Source of the DNA: Tetranychus cinnabarinus
Lineage: Eukaryota; Arthropoda; Arachnida; Trombidiformes; Tetranychidae
DNA: 64,000 nucleotides
Direction: 5' to 3'
NCBI GenBank assembly: GCA_022266195.1
Contig: WHVY01000001.1
Span: forward strand, 10,664,001-10,728,000
Shown: positions 1-12,200 of the stretch, one piece after another
Numbering within the stretch: position 1 is the stretch's first letter
Layout: the number at the start of each line of letters is the position of its first letter
Program-made: the position numbers and the translations under genes
The notes under the pieces: model-generated
The model's input: only the letters and a program-made list of their open reading frames with translations
Told to the model about the DNA's origin: nothing
The model's database searches: none

Positions 1-328
1 TTTACGACCTGTACTTGCTTCGACCATTTGTTGAAAATAACCTTGATTTGATTCCAATTCATTGATTGCTCCAGAATAAAGCATCCACAATTCACCACGA
101 TATTTATCTGGAATACCTTTCACAACCAATTCACGAGCCTTAGGAGTCCGATAAGTGGACACACCTCGTCCATAATCACTAAAATAAAGATCCCAAAGGT
201 TTTCACGTACAGCTTCTTTAGCTTGAACTTCAGGCTCTTTAGGCATAGCAAAAAGTTCATTCAAAGGTCGCTGGATTTCGAACTCATTATCACCATCAGG
301 TTTCGAAACAGACGAGGACGTATTTGTG
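1..328 (-). CDS. TBC1D9: TBC1D9-like coding exon 3, truncated by the window edge
   Basis: It starts after the acceptor TTCAG at 329-333 and stays open to base 1. It encodes a Ser-rich linker, then NLWDLYFSDYGRGV and KGIPDKYRGELW, the start of the TBC catalytic domain. The arginine and glutamine fingers of the TBC domain would lie beyond the edge. Confidence 0.85.
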
Positions 329-1473
329 CTGAATTGAATGAAGGAAAAATTTCTATGTTAATTAATCTGAAACCCAATCTTTTCTTTGTAATGAGAATGA
401 AAACAGATCGAGTGTTGAATGCTAACCTTTTGTCCTCAGGAAGCTTTTCAAGCATTTCTGAAATCTTTTGAATTAAAAAGTCTCGGTCGTCAATGTAAGA
501 AAACAGGAAATTTGATTTTTTTCGAGTTGATATGAGGATAGCATTGACACACGGAGGTCCACCATGATTATCAACTTTTTCTGACAATAATATGTCCCTC
601 ATGGGAATGATAAGAGAGACTGACTGAGGTGTCTAATGCATGGTGATAAGTAATAATGAAAAAAGACAACTCATTAACGACAATTGATCTTGAATTGAAA
701 AACCAGAATGACAACAAAAGGTGAATATAAATAAGTTTAAGTGTGCACACGCATTAAATTATCTGAGGGCTAAGATTGGGTATTGGAAATTGAATTTATC
801 TTACCCTGCTTCCAAAACAAATGTAATTTGTAGATAAAAACAGTTTACCCCAAACATGTTGCTTATTGTAGGGTGTCCAAAGCATACAGGGTAAAGTTCC
901 ATCAAGTTTTTCTTGAACAGGTAAACGGAAAGCCATCCGGTAAGCCTCACTTATCTGCTTAGCATCCAAATCTCTTTTGAGAAATGATACCTTTCGTGGA
1001 GCATTTTTAGAAGTTTTAACGACAAGATCAAGATCAGCCTGATATGAGCCAACCTTCTCATCGGTCATTAAACTTTTCATCGCAATATTAGCTAACTGTT
1101 GGATTAATCTATATGTTTCTGAGGGCTTTAAAAACATTGAAAAATTGTAAGCTTCATCATTAGCAGAAATTATAATTGTATCTGGAAACAAAACTGTATT
1201 CTTTTTTTCGATATGCTGTACGTCAGTCCATTTGATTGTCAGCTTGATTTTGGTACCAAAAAAATGGGAATAAAAAGAGCAATGGTTGATACTGAGAAAC
1301 ATTGTTCCTTGTCTAGGTACTTTTCCTCGCCAAAGGTTACACGAGTAGTAATTAACAAGTTTCTCCTCCTCTGGCATTGCAAAGAGATGGTGAAATTTTC
1401 TGGAAGCAATTTGAAATCCTCTGGAATCAACATTCTGAATAGTTGTTGAAGCAGCTGATGAATTAGTAGCCAT
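1..1473 (-). CDS. TBC1D9: TBC1D8/TBC1D9-type Rab GTPase-activating protein, 5' part (exons join 805-1473, 427-623, 1-328)
   Basis: The three exons encode about 398 residues and leave the window inside the TBC domain. Seen: a first GRAM domain at about residues 26-136 with the family signature MPEEEKLVNYYSC and KVPRQG; a basic linker with KRDLDAKQ; a second GRAM at about 170-285 with EKLDG, LWTPYNK and STNYICF; then YRTPKARELVVKGIP and RGELWMLYSGAINE, the beginning of the TBC domain (about residue 360). Known of the family: GRAM domains bind membrane lipids or proteins, the TBC domain stimulates GTP hydrolysis by Rab proteins, and an EF-hand follows; the last parts lie outside the window. Junction phases agree (0, then 2) and read through without stops. 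Oddity: vertebrate members carry roughly 120 residues before the first GRAM, while here the first ATG leaves only about 25. A CTTTTCAAG just before the ATG could be a splice acceptor, so a further 5' exon is possible. TBC1D8 versus TBC1D9 cannot be decided from this part. Confidence 0.88.
427..623 (-). CDS. TBC1D9: TBC1D9-like coding exon 2
   Basis: 197 nt between the acceptor CCTCAG|TCAGTC and the donor AAAAG|GTTAGC. The donor is weak but is the only one giving phase agreement with the next exon. It encodes SVSLIIPMRD, then DDRDFLIQKISEML, the end of the second GRAM domain. Confidence 0.85.
805..1473 (-). CDS. TBC1D9: TBC1D9-like coding exon 1
   Basis: 669 nt, 223 codons, from ATG to the donor AGG|GTAAGA (phase 0). 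It holds all of the first GRAM domain and the front half of the second, ending at STNYICFGSR. Confidence 0.85.
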
Positions 1474-2586
1474 TTCTTGAAAAGTATGGATCTCTTTTCC
1501 GATTACAACTGAGTAGAGTGAGTTAACACATTAGGTTAGCAACAGGAATCAACTAAACATAGGTTAAAGAGAACTGTAAGAATTGGTGAAGATAAACTTA
1601 ATAAATTAAAAAAATATGCAATTGATTACATTGTGATTGTAATTTCATTTCTGGCTAACAAAAACAAAAACAAGGCCCACTCATTTTGCTTTATTTACAT
1701 CACATCACTACCTCAGTGCTGCCATCTCTTATGTAATCTTTGTTTAAACTAGATTGTTTTGATTATTTTTTCACAATCACATTCAAAAGGTAAATCAGTT
1801 TGATTGACTTTAAATTTTTATGCGGTCAAAGAGTAATAATTTCGATGACTTCACAATTTTATCAATTTTTTATGAATTTAATCATTTAAAACGGTGACCA
1901 ACTAGTTTGAAAGTGTTAGGGGAGGATTGACGGTAAGTGTTTCGTTACAACTCTGGTTATTATTCATTTGCTAATGTAAATTGATACTCTTCTGTGAACA
2001 ATTTTCAATATGGATCAAGATTTTTTACTGCAATCAGTAGCTATTGGAATCGCCTAAACTCAAACCATGGATCAATATTTGTATTACATTTAAGTTGATT
2101 GATAAATGAGACAGTTCATTAAAGAGAAGTAAGATTACGCTTTGCAAAACATTCAGTGTATATAAATTGTGTTTCCCCTGAACAATAGAATGATGTTGAA
2201 GTGATTTCAAGTATTAATAGATTACAATTTCTGCTTTGATTCTTCTTCTTTATTAGCAAGAAAAGTAAAGAAATTAGTTATAACCGAAATTTTTGTCTAA
2301 TCTATTTGGTACTTATTCAGTCACTCAAGATTAACTGTTAGATAATTTCTGTTGATTGAACATTGATACTCTTTGTACTCATTGTGACAATCAACTGGGC
2401 AACCTTATTCTATCTTGAACGTGAAATCAATAAGTCTCAAACATTTTACTCGAGTATTTGAGTTGTCATCACTAATTTGTTTGTACAATCTGTTTGTATC
2501 ACAAAAAAATCAAAGGTGAGGAACCTTAGACATCAAGAGGTAGTGTAAAAGATTGATTGTTGAGTGATTTAAGAAAGAAATCAAAG
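1474..2586. other. Intergenic spacer between the TBC and Dpr genes
   Basis: About 1.1 kb of AT-rich DNA between the first TBC exon and the Dpr polyadenylation signal. It should contain the TBC promoter and 5' UTR. I saw no upstream coding exon resembling the missing TBC N-terminus. Confidence 0.5.
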
Positions 2587-2592
2587 TTTATT
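2587..2592 (-). terminator. AATAAA polyadenylation signal for the Dpr gene
   Basis: AATAAA on the minus strand about 190 bases after the Dpr stop codon, the expected place for 3' end cleavage. Confidence 0.55.
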
Positions 2593-2781
2593 TTTTAAAT
2601 TCTGTATTTTTATATTGTACAAAAATAGGGTAAAAATTTCTAAAAGTCTAAAATTTTTCAAATTTTTATTACAATAACCAATAGTCCAACAGGCTAAGGA
2701 CTTGAGGAGATCATAGTTTTAACTCTTATGTTATCACCGGCGACATTATCACAATAATTCGATACCATTGACTTTGAACTA

Positions 2782-3275
2782 TTACTTGGATCGATAAATT
2801 ACTAGCCAACCAAAGAAGTAAATAGACCAATTAATTAAGTATTGATGATGATATTGAAAAAGACTTGTGCCCAAGCTCGTTGGATATTGATAAAATGGTG
2901 TCAACTCCCCGGGAAAATCTTTTTTATCCAATGCAATTGACGATAAAGATGATGAAGGTGAAGACGATGATGCGGCAACGACGTGAAGAGTAGCATTAGC
3001 AAAATCTGCATAGGATGGTTTACATGAGTATTCACCAGAATCAGATGGTCTTGATTCAATAATGGTTAAACGACTAACAGCTGAAGAGCTACGATCCGTT
3101 GTCACTTTTATGTCTCCTCCTCTCGGTGAATCATAATTAATCACTGTTCCATCATGGTACCAGAAAACATAAACCGGCGGTGAAGATGATGGTTCACTAA
3201 TTAAACAAGTTAAATTAACTGTAACGCCAACTTCAACAAATAACTCGGGTCCTTCTGGTATTATTGCTTTAGCCG
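2782..3275 (-). CDS. dpr: Dpr coding exon 4 (Ig domain 2 and C-terminus)
   Basis: It begins at the acceptor TTAACAG|CGG (phase 1), encodes KAIIPEGPELFVEVG and the second Ig domain, then a Ser/Pro linker and the hydrophobic tail, ending in a stop at 2782-2784. Confidence 0.9.
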
Positions 3276-6200
3276 CTGTTAACATGAATCGGAATAAAGG
3301 GGAAGAGAGAAACAAATAATCAATATTAGTTTTACAAAAAAAAGGCGATGATGATGATTAAATGATTGTTGACAAAGGAAGGAAGTTAATGTTAAACTTG
3401 AAGAGATAAAAATTGAAACTTGTCAAATAATGGTGAAAAATCAAAATTAAATTAATAGCTGCTACATACACATTTTGAACACATCAATCAGTGAGATTTG
3501 TTAAAAAACAACGCGGATACCAATTACCGCGACAGTTGATAATTTTATGCGCTCAACCTAAACACTTTTCATTAATATGTCTATGTATTTATCATTATTA
3601 ATTCAAGTCATCATTTCTCCAGCCATCACCATGTTTTAAACAAGAAACAGATTGTCAGAAGGCAATGGCACGACAAGAGTAAATTGACTCTTGATGAAGC
3701 CAAGCAAAGTAAAATTGTAAATCAACCCTTTACAGTTAACCATCAGCAAAACTTGAGTTATCCTTGAAATTTGATTCCCAATCTTGAATTACTAGGCTCA
3801 CAATCAAGACTCAAATTTGGAAAATCATAACAGATTAAACAAAACGGATTCATTTGAGTGTAACCCATGGATTGCCTACTGGAAACTATCTTTTACCAAG
3901 AATCTGAAAGAAAAAAAGAAACCATTGATTTTTATAGTTGACGAATGAAACGAAATGAAACTAATTAACCTTTTAAATCAACCTGAAATGATTAGTGTGA
4001 GCCAGGATGGTGATAACGTTGGAATTGATTAACTATAATTACAATAAGTTGATCAACACAAAACAAATAAACAGCTTTAATTAGACAAAAGAAGAAGCAC
4101 AATGAATGAGGAAAAAAAAGAAGAAGAGAAAGAGAAACTAAATAGAATTATAGTTTTAATAATAATACAATGATACAATAGATGGACAATCAAGAATTAT
4201 TATCACGATTTTCATCATCACATTATAAATAACATTAAATAATATTAACTAAACAGCAAATTAATGATAATGAAAATGATATTAATGAAGCGCCATTAAA
4301 CATTTCCCTAACCAACCAAGCCAAACAAAACCACATGACCATTGAAAAAAAGACAATCAAATCACATTAACGCGCTCAATACAAAAAAAAAGATATAAAC
4401 AAATAAATCTTTTCAACATTTTGATATTAACCAAAATAACATTGATTGTTGTTTAATCAAAAGTAAAATAATGAAAAATGATTACATTTGTAAAGATGAA
4501 GATAGGCAAAAAACCGTAATCCGTAACCATTATTAATCCAATTAACTACGATAAAACCCAAACAAGAATATTGGACAATTAAAGTACATTAGATTATCTG
4601 AAATTCATTTGATTCTCTCGATTGTTATTAACATTGAATAAAAAGTAATCTGTTGATAAATATTATCGTAAAAGTGGATTACATCCATTAGATTGGTTAA
4701 AAGAAGATGAAAGTAAAAGCAAAATAATAGGACGATTGAAAAAACAAGATGATCAGAATCATTCTTATCATCACCATCATCATCTTCATTCAATACTCAT
4801 AAGAGAAATGATTTTGTAATGGCAATAATAATGATGATGATAAGGATGAACCTAATGATGACAATAACATTGAAGACCAATAATCTTGAGAATCGGATGC
4901 AAACACTAATAATATTATTATCTGTTTTATAACCATTGCATTATTTTCTCAACACAAAAATTGGGAAACTTTCAGTGAACACCACTTCAAGTTTATGAAT
5001 AATCTCATGAAACTGGCCCGATAAGCCGATACAACACTAATCACGTACAGCTCAACTAATACCAAATTTCATCCATTGCTATAACCTAAATTGAACAATC
5101 GACTTTCCAGCGATGAAAATTTCGATTTCCCTGGATTTGTAGTTCCCTTTTGACCAATTCAAATGAAGACTCGAGTAGAGTTAAATGTTTTTAGAATCAA
5201 ATTTCAAATCAAAATCTATCAAAGATCTTGTCTATTCCAATAGACGATGCAAACGCTATTCAACTCGTGTAACTGATTTTTGGGTTAACCCAAAAGATCG
5301 ATTGTATTGACTTTCTGGTTTGAAATTGAAATTTAAAGCAGTTTGTCGGGAATGGATGAAACAAAAGGCTGAGAAAAGTCGATTGAAAGTTATAGAGCAA
5401 AATTGTGACTCTCTGGAACTGTTGATGGAAAGATCATGAAAATGATTGAAACTCTTGTTTTGCTGATCGCCCAATTTGTTAATCATTTTAATGTAAAGGT
5501 GAACATTTACAATTGCTACTTGAAAGTGAACAGATTGAGATGTAAACGAGGAAAGTGAAAAAAAGTGATTGATGGCTTGCAGTTGGATAAAAGTAAACAT
5601 TGAAATGTCTCTCTCAACAGGGAATGATAATTTAAGTTTTTCTTGCCTGTCACCAGAATAGTAGTTTGGTGATAAAATTTTAAAACTGATTGTTCATTGA
5701 CAAAAAAAGGCGAAACTTTCATCTTTTCCCAGAGCAAGAAAAAAAAACAAGATCCTTTCCTTCAACCCATTTTGATGTGTACTTTTTGTGTGCCCTCACT
5801 ATTTGTTATTCATTGTCATTATATTGTTGTTGTTGATGTTGTTCATTGTTCATGATAAAGGCATCATCAATGTGACTTTTCATTCTCAATATTATCATGT
5901 TTAAGAGCATAAAGTGAATGTAAATTGGTGAACACAGAAGCAACAACAACCAAACTCAACTGATGTCGTTGTTAATCTCATTAAATTGTCATTTTGAATA
6001 ATGATAAAAAATTGGGAAAAGAAAAGGAGAAAAGTTGAAGAAAAAATGAAAACCCATTGAAATGCTCATTCAACTGATAAGATGCAAAAATGTCTGACAA
6101 ATTGATGAAATTTGAATCCATCAAATGAACATTTAATCATTTTCCATGTTTACTGATTACAATTTAATAACAATTTGAGAAGCGAAAATTCAGCTTCCCT

Positions 6201-9200
6201 TAAATCATCATTTAATAGGAAATTCAATATTTTTCAATATTTCTCTTTTTTCTGGTTAAACTTTTTTTCTGGTAAAGTTAAAGGCTTACCAACAACTCCA
6301 AGTTTAATGCTTAGACTCATCTTTGGTTCGGTGCTGACTTGACACTCGTATATACCAGCGTCATCCTTTTGAACGTATTTAATCTCAAGTGTCCAGTCAT
6401 CTGAATCGTCTAGATGAATGCAGGTAAACCTTTGATCAGAAGTATAAGTGTAACGTCCAACTGTTAAAATGTGCAAATCCTTTTGTCGAACCCAAGAAAC
6501 CTGAAAGAATAAAGATTAATGAGAAAATTGGATCAAAATGAATATTTACTAAGCGCATTAAAAGGTTTATCTTGAATAATTTCATTAGTCAAAACTGGTT
6601 AATCCAACTTGAAACTGGTCAACTTTGGAAATGACAGTTTTCGTTGAATAAAGATCAAGATTAATGTCATTTTATGGTTTATTCATGTTTTTATAATAAA
6701 CGTTTACTTTCAATGTTTATTCAAAATATTAGACTTTTTTGCTTTCCTCAATAAAACAATGAAATGATACAATTTGAATTGATTTCAAATGATTTTACCA
6801 ATTGATATGGTTGAGTTTATAAAAAGGAAACCATTAAACAAAATCATTTATTGTGACATTTGGGTAAAATGTGGGAAATGTTGATATTAAAGTGCAAGAT
6901 TTATTGTCCAAAAATAGTATCATTTTGAAAGTAAATTTAAGCAGCAAACAATTGACCTTAACCAATAAATAATTAATCATTTTTGGGTTAATCAATCAAT
7001 TTGCAAGTTTCCTTTTCAATAACATTTTTACAGAAACTCGTATTTCCAAAAAAAGCAAAACAAACAAACTGAAAGCAAAATAATATTCAACTTTAGTCAA
7101 ACCAGTTTCCCACTAAATCAACTTTAGTTAACCAGAAAATTTATTTCTGGGTAACTTTTCGAGTCAACCTTTCTTGATTGCTAAAGACTCTGACTTACTT
7201 AACGTTGATTTACTCTGAATTTAACAGCAATACTTAATGATTATGAATGTTAATTTCACATAAAAACAATGAACAGTCTTGAAGAAAACGCTCGAACAGA
7301 AGCATCGAAACATGGAAATGGATATTTACTATTGAAAGACTTCTCTCTGAACATTGGAATAACTATGAAAGAATATTTTCCAAATTATTTTTACATTCCA
7401 TCATGTATTTCAATTCAACTTGAAGCAATTAATAAACCAAATCCAATCATAAAACCATTGAGCATAAAATATCTGAAATAACTTGCAAAACAAAATAATG
7501 AAATTTTTAGACTGATTGATAAAACATTTATTTTTCAAAGCAAACTTGATTTAACCAGAAATTTTATTTTTGCCTTCAAATCTCTCGATTTACAATTTGA
7601 AATTTACAGAACTGAATGTGAATTTGAGACTTTCAAATTGTCAGGAAATATTGACCACTGGAATGACAATTTCGGGAATGAAGATAATAACTTAATAAGA
7701 TGAAATTGGATGAAAAGTTGAACCTTTTAACAATAACTTTACCCAAATGTGAAGGTAAAGCTTAAACTTGACTGGAATGTTGGATTACTTATTATTGATG
7801 TTGGTCAATATTGTTATCAATTTATTATATCAAATTTTATGAGCAACAATTATTTACCCAAAAATGGTTAAACAAGACATTTAATCACTTTTCAGTAGCA
7901 ATCAAATATTCAACTTGATCCAAGTAATACCTTAACAATATAAAGTAAATGTTAATATCAGTTACAAGATATTTGGCGAGAAGGAAAAGCTGAATTGATT
8001 AAATAGTTGTCTTCATTAATAATAACTATTATTGCCAATTTTTGTATCCTTCATGTTAACATCCAACAGATGTATTAACTGTAACTGTAATGCATCCAAA
8101 GCAATAAGGTGAACTCTAATATCGCAAGTCAAACAGGGAGTGATAACAAGGAGTGATAACTGGGAGTGATAAGTTATGATAAGTTATTTGTTCATTTATG
8201 AGGAGAACTGTTGATGAATAATGAACCCGATTGCCAGTATTGATAAAAGAAGATGGCGAATACGAAAAAAAAGAACAAAAAGAAATGTCATTTTTTCTCT
8301 CAAATAACACAATTAAAGTGAACATTTGAACGAGAAAAAAAAGATAACTTTAATTAGCACAAGATAAAAGGTAATTAACCAAATGCTTCAATTGTACTAA
8401 TAGACAATTATTACAAATTGCAATTGTAATAATAATTAACAAATGTTTATCTGAATTTCAGTTTTAGCTTTTTTCTCTGTTTTCGCTTTTCAAATCATTA
8501 GCAGTTTCATGATGATTTACTCACGACTAATGATCAAGTTTCAACTGCAACTTGAAACAAGTTGAACATTGTTTACTTCATTAATTTGATTTACCCTCGA
8601 CTTGGTGAGTTAACTTTTCTCGGTCAACTGATTAACTCAAATCTAATCAAATAAACGGACCAACATTTGTTGTTACCTTGATGAGCTTCCCTTACCTGGG
8701 TTTACTTTAAAAGCCTAAAAGCTGCCGGCTATTTGATTACAATGATTGCCTTTCATCATGTTTAATAAGACACTTTGCTTCGTTAATATGATCCAGGAAA
8801 AATGATTCAATTTGGGAATTTATCATTTCTGGTTTACACATTAAACAGCTTTAATTTCAATATTTGCCTTTAAATGATTAAAAGAAATGTTAACTTTCCT
8901 TTTCCTATTAACATTTTGACTTCATTAACTAAATCATTATTATTAAAGATGTTATCAATTTGTTGAAACCAGTCTTTGTTCATATTCATCTTTCCAAATT
9001 AATCTTTGTCTTTTTAATGGACTTTTTATGACAAGAAAAGTTCAACAAAAAATGAACATTAAAAGTACAAAGAGTGTTAAGAAGTTGCCTTTTTTGGGTT
9101 GAAAAATTTCTTCTTTTCATTACTTTTGTTTTCAGTTTCGTCTGAATCTTCACCTCATTTATAATGATTCAAGATCATGCAAAGAAACAATGAGTTTAAA

Positions 9201-12200
9201 TAAGGTGAAATTAAAGGTTAGTCAACATTCAGTAATTGTTAGCAAAGCATCAAGTGTTGATCTTGATCAGTTAGAATCATCGGAAATATTTTCAATGGAA
9301 ATTCATTAATCATTGTAAATAACATTCAAACGATACTCATTGTTCAATAAGGTAAAAATGAGTTTTGAAAGTAAATATTTTTTATTGAAAAAAAGGCAAA
9401 AGCTAAAAATAAGCTTCTAAAGCATTTTCAAATATTGTAATATTGATATGAAATTCAGAGATTTGTTATTAAAGTGGAGAAGAAGAAAAAAGTTGGTGGA
9501 AAAGCCTATTAAAGATAAATATTATAACTTGCAGAATCATGATCATCATTAGATTTTCATGAGTTTAGGTGAAACCCAATTTTGACCACAAAATTGAAAA
9601 ATTGAATGAACAAGGAAAAGTGAAAAAAATGTTGGTTACTTGGAGTAAACAATTTTCTTGCCTTTTTCTCAGTCCTTTTAGTTTCATCTTTTTGCCTCAT
9701 GATGACTATCTAGGCGGATTCAGTGTTATCCTGCATTTCAACTTGACCAAACCTGAAACTTGGTGCAATCAACTTTTACACTTGAATCATTATCAGTGAT
9801 GAGAGGGAAAAGTGAAGAGACCAAAAAAATTCATTTCACTTTTTTTCCACACTCTATTTTCATTCCATTTTCATGGGCCATTTTTGCTCCTCAGCTTCCT
9901 TTCCACCATCAATTCAATTCAGTCCTTCATCAACCTTGTCAACCAGTTATGATCCAATGTTCAACTTTAATGTCTAATTCTTGTGATATTACCTGATATT
10001 ATCTTTATCCATGTCATTTAACTGGACTTTTACAGAATCATTCAGCTCATCTTTATCTTTCTAATGTAACCTAATGGCTTTTGTTCAGTTGACTTTTCAT
10101 GTTTTTTCCCTTCAAATTTCATCTCTCTCTCTCTTTCATCCAATCATTATCATTCTCAAGTCAGGTTACTCTTGTCCCTTTTCATCATAATTATCATCAC
10201 CTTTTTACCTTTCAAAGATTCTAATGTTTTTACCCTGTAACAAGTAAAACCAAAGTGATGAACATGTTATTATTTACTTTTGCTACATTTCATTTCTTCA
10301 CCAGTTTTTAGTACATTACCTCGCTCAGATTATTTGTCATTTTGTTCACTCTATCAACATTCAATTGTAGATGGAAAAGTAAATAATAGTTTAACCAAAA
10401 GTTACCAAACAGGTGAGATTAAATGTCGCTTCTGATTTCCATTCAATTCAGTTTATTCAGTTCGCATTGGTCAGTAAAAGCTCATTTCTTTAACCTTTTC
10501 ATAACTTGTTGGGTTGAAGGTACAACTAAACTTGTAGGAATCATTTTCATCATTAATTGCAAGTTTAACAAGATCTTACTCTTATATGATGAGACATGAA
10601 ACAAGACCAATCATTTGATCATTTGGAAGTTGATCTTGATAAAAGTGTTCAGAGAAGCAGAGATTTCAGTATTTTCATGGTAAATCATTTCTGCCTTTGA
10701 TCTGTCCAATTTGAACAATCTAAATGGGAATCAATTTTTTCATAGAATGAAATTTTTTCGATATTCTACTTTCATTAACATTCCCAGTGACAAAACCTTA
10801 GATTGTTCAAGACAATCGATTGATGGGTTCAACAAATTGCAGATTCATTATTAGGTTAAACAATATCTCAATTAACCAGTGAAAAGAAGACAGAATAATT
10901 GATTCATTAATTAAATCTCTCTGATAGTCATTCAATCATATTTGCCTGTTTTTTTTTCTTCTCATCTTGTTTCTCTTCATTTCTTGTTTTCATCTTTTCT
11001 CTCTTCCGTTTTCTTGCTATTTATCATCATCACCGGCATCATCTTCATCTTGATCATCTTTTCCTCTTTTCCAATCTATTGTCACGTAAATACATTAATA
11101 CAGCTTTCTTGTCTTTCAATTGAAACCAACGGAAGAATACATTATCTCAAGATTATTATATTACATGAAAGGTTTACTAATATCATTATAATTTACTCCA
11201 ATTGTGTGATAGCGCATTACAACAATAATGTATCAGAGAAAAGAAAAATCCTTTTTCGAAACAATCACGCATAATGTCCAATTGACAACAATTTATTGAA
11301 CCATTTCCATGTCCAGTTTAATTGCAGTTAAAACGATTCTTTCAAGCGCAAGATTGAATAAAAAGATTTGTCAAATTGTCCTTTTTGTAGCCACAAAAGT
11401 TTAAACTTGAAACAGATTTTCTGATCCAAAAAAGAGATTCAAATCTAATCCATTTGTCCATGAAATAGGAATGAATGTAAGAATAGAAATGTGATTAATT
11501 TGTGGTTGAGGTTGAATGATAAATGAGAGGCAATAATGGCTACTAACTGTTGACATTTTTCATCAACTTTTTTCCTGATTCAAGCTTTTAAAAAGTGAAC
11601 TAAAAGTTGAATGTAAAGCAAAGACTTGGTCAAACTCGGAGACTTGGAAAAAGGATGAAAAGATAAAGGTGAAATGGTGAATTAATAGAGGTACAAGAGT
11701 GACATGATGAGACAAAAGGATGACAAAGATGTATGGAAACATTTTTTGATTGGTAAGAGGGAAACAAGAATGTAAGATGAAATTGAGACTCGGTTGGATG
11801 AACAATGTTCAAGATGGATTTAACTGTAAAAAAAGTGGCAACCAATTGGATTGATAAAGGACACAATGTTGTACAACCTTTTATTTTCATGAGACTTTCA
11901 AAATTTCATTTCCAAACTTGAAGCATTAAGTGTATGAGAAGCTGAAAAAAGTATATTACAGTTGAACTGAGATATTGCCTTTTGTCACCGATGGTGCACT
12001 TGCTGTATGGGCTTTATATTAATAATAGGCATCAATTTGGCTGTGACTTTAAATCAGGCAAAGTAAAAGTTTATTTTCACAACATTTAGTTTTACTCTTG
12101 TTCATCTTCATTCTTTATCTTCTCATTTTCACGGTTCATTCTTTTCTCAACACAACTTTCAATTGGTGATAACAAAGATTATTTAATGATCTTCTCAACA

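Noticed and set aside
223..471. Plus-strand frame of 82 codons
   Set aside because: Antisense shadow of TBC exons 2 and 3 and the intron between them, which carry the conserved protein.
1213..1449. Plus-strand 78-codon frame
   Set aside because: Lies wholly opposite the GRAM-encoding exon and has no domain of its own.
7269..7481. 70-codon plus-strand frame with ATG
   Set aside because: In the middle of a Dpr intron, no recognised motif, no splice partners, length expected by chance in AT-rich DNA.
10942..11274. 110-codon plus-strand frame
   Set aside because: Ser/Phe/Ile-rich because of CT-rich simple sequence; no domain and antisense within an intron.
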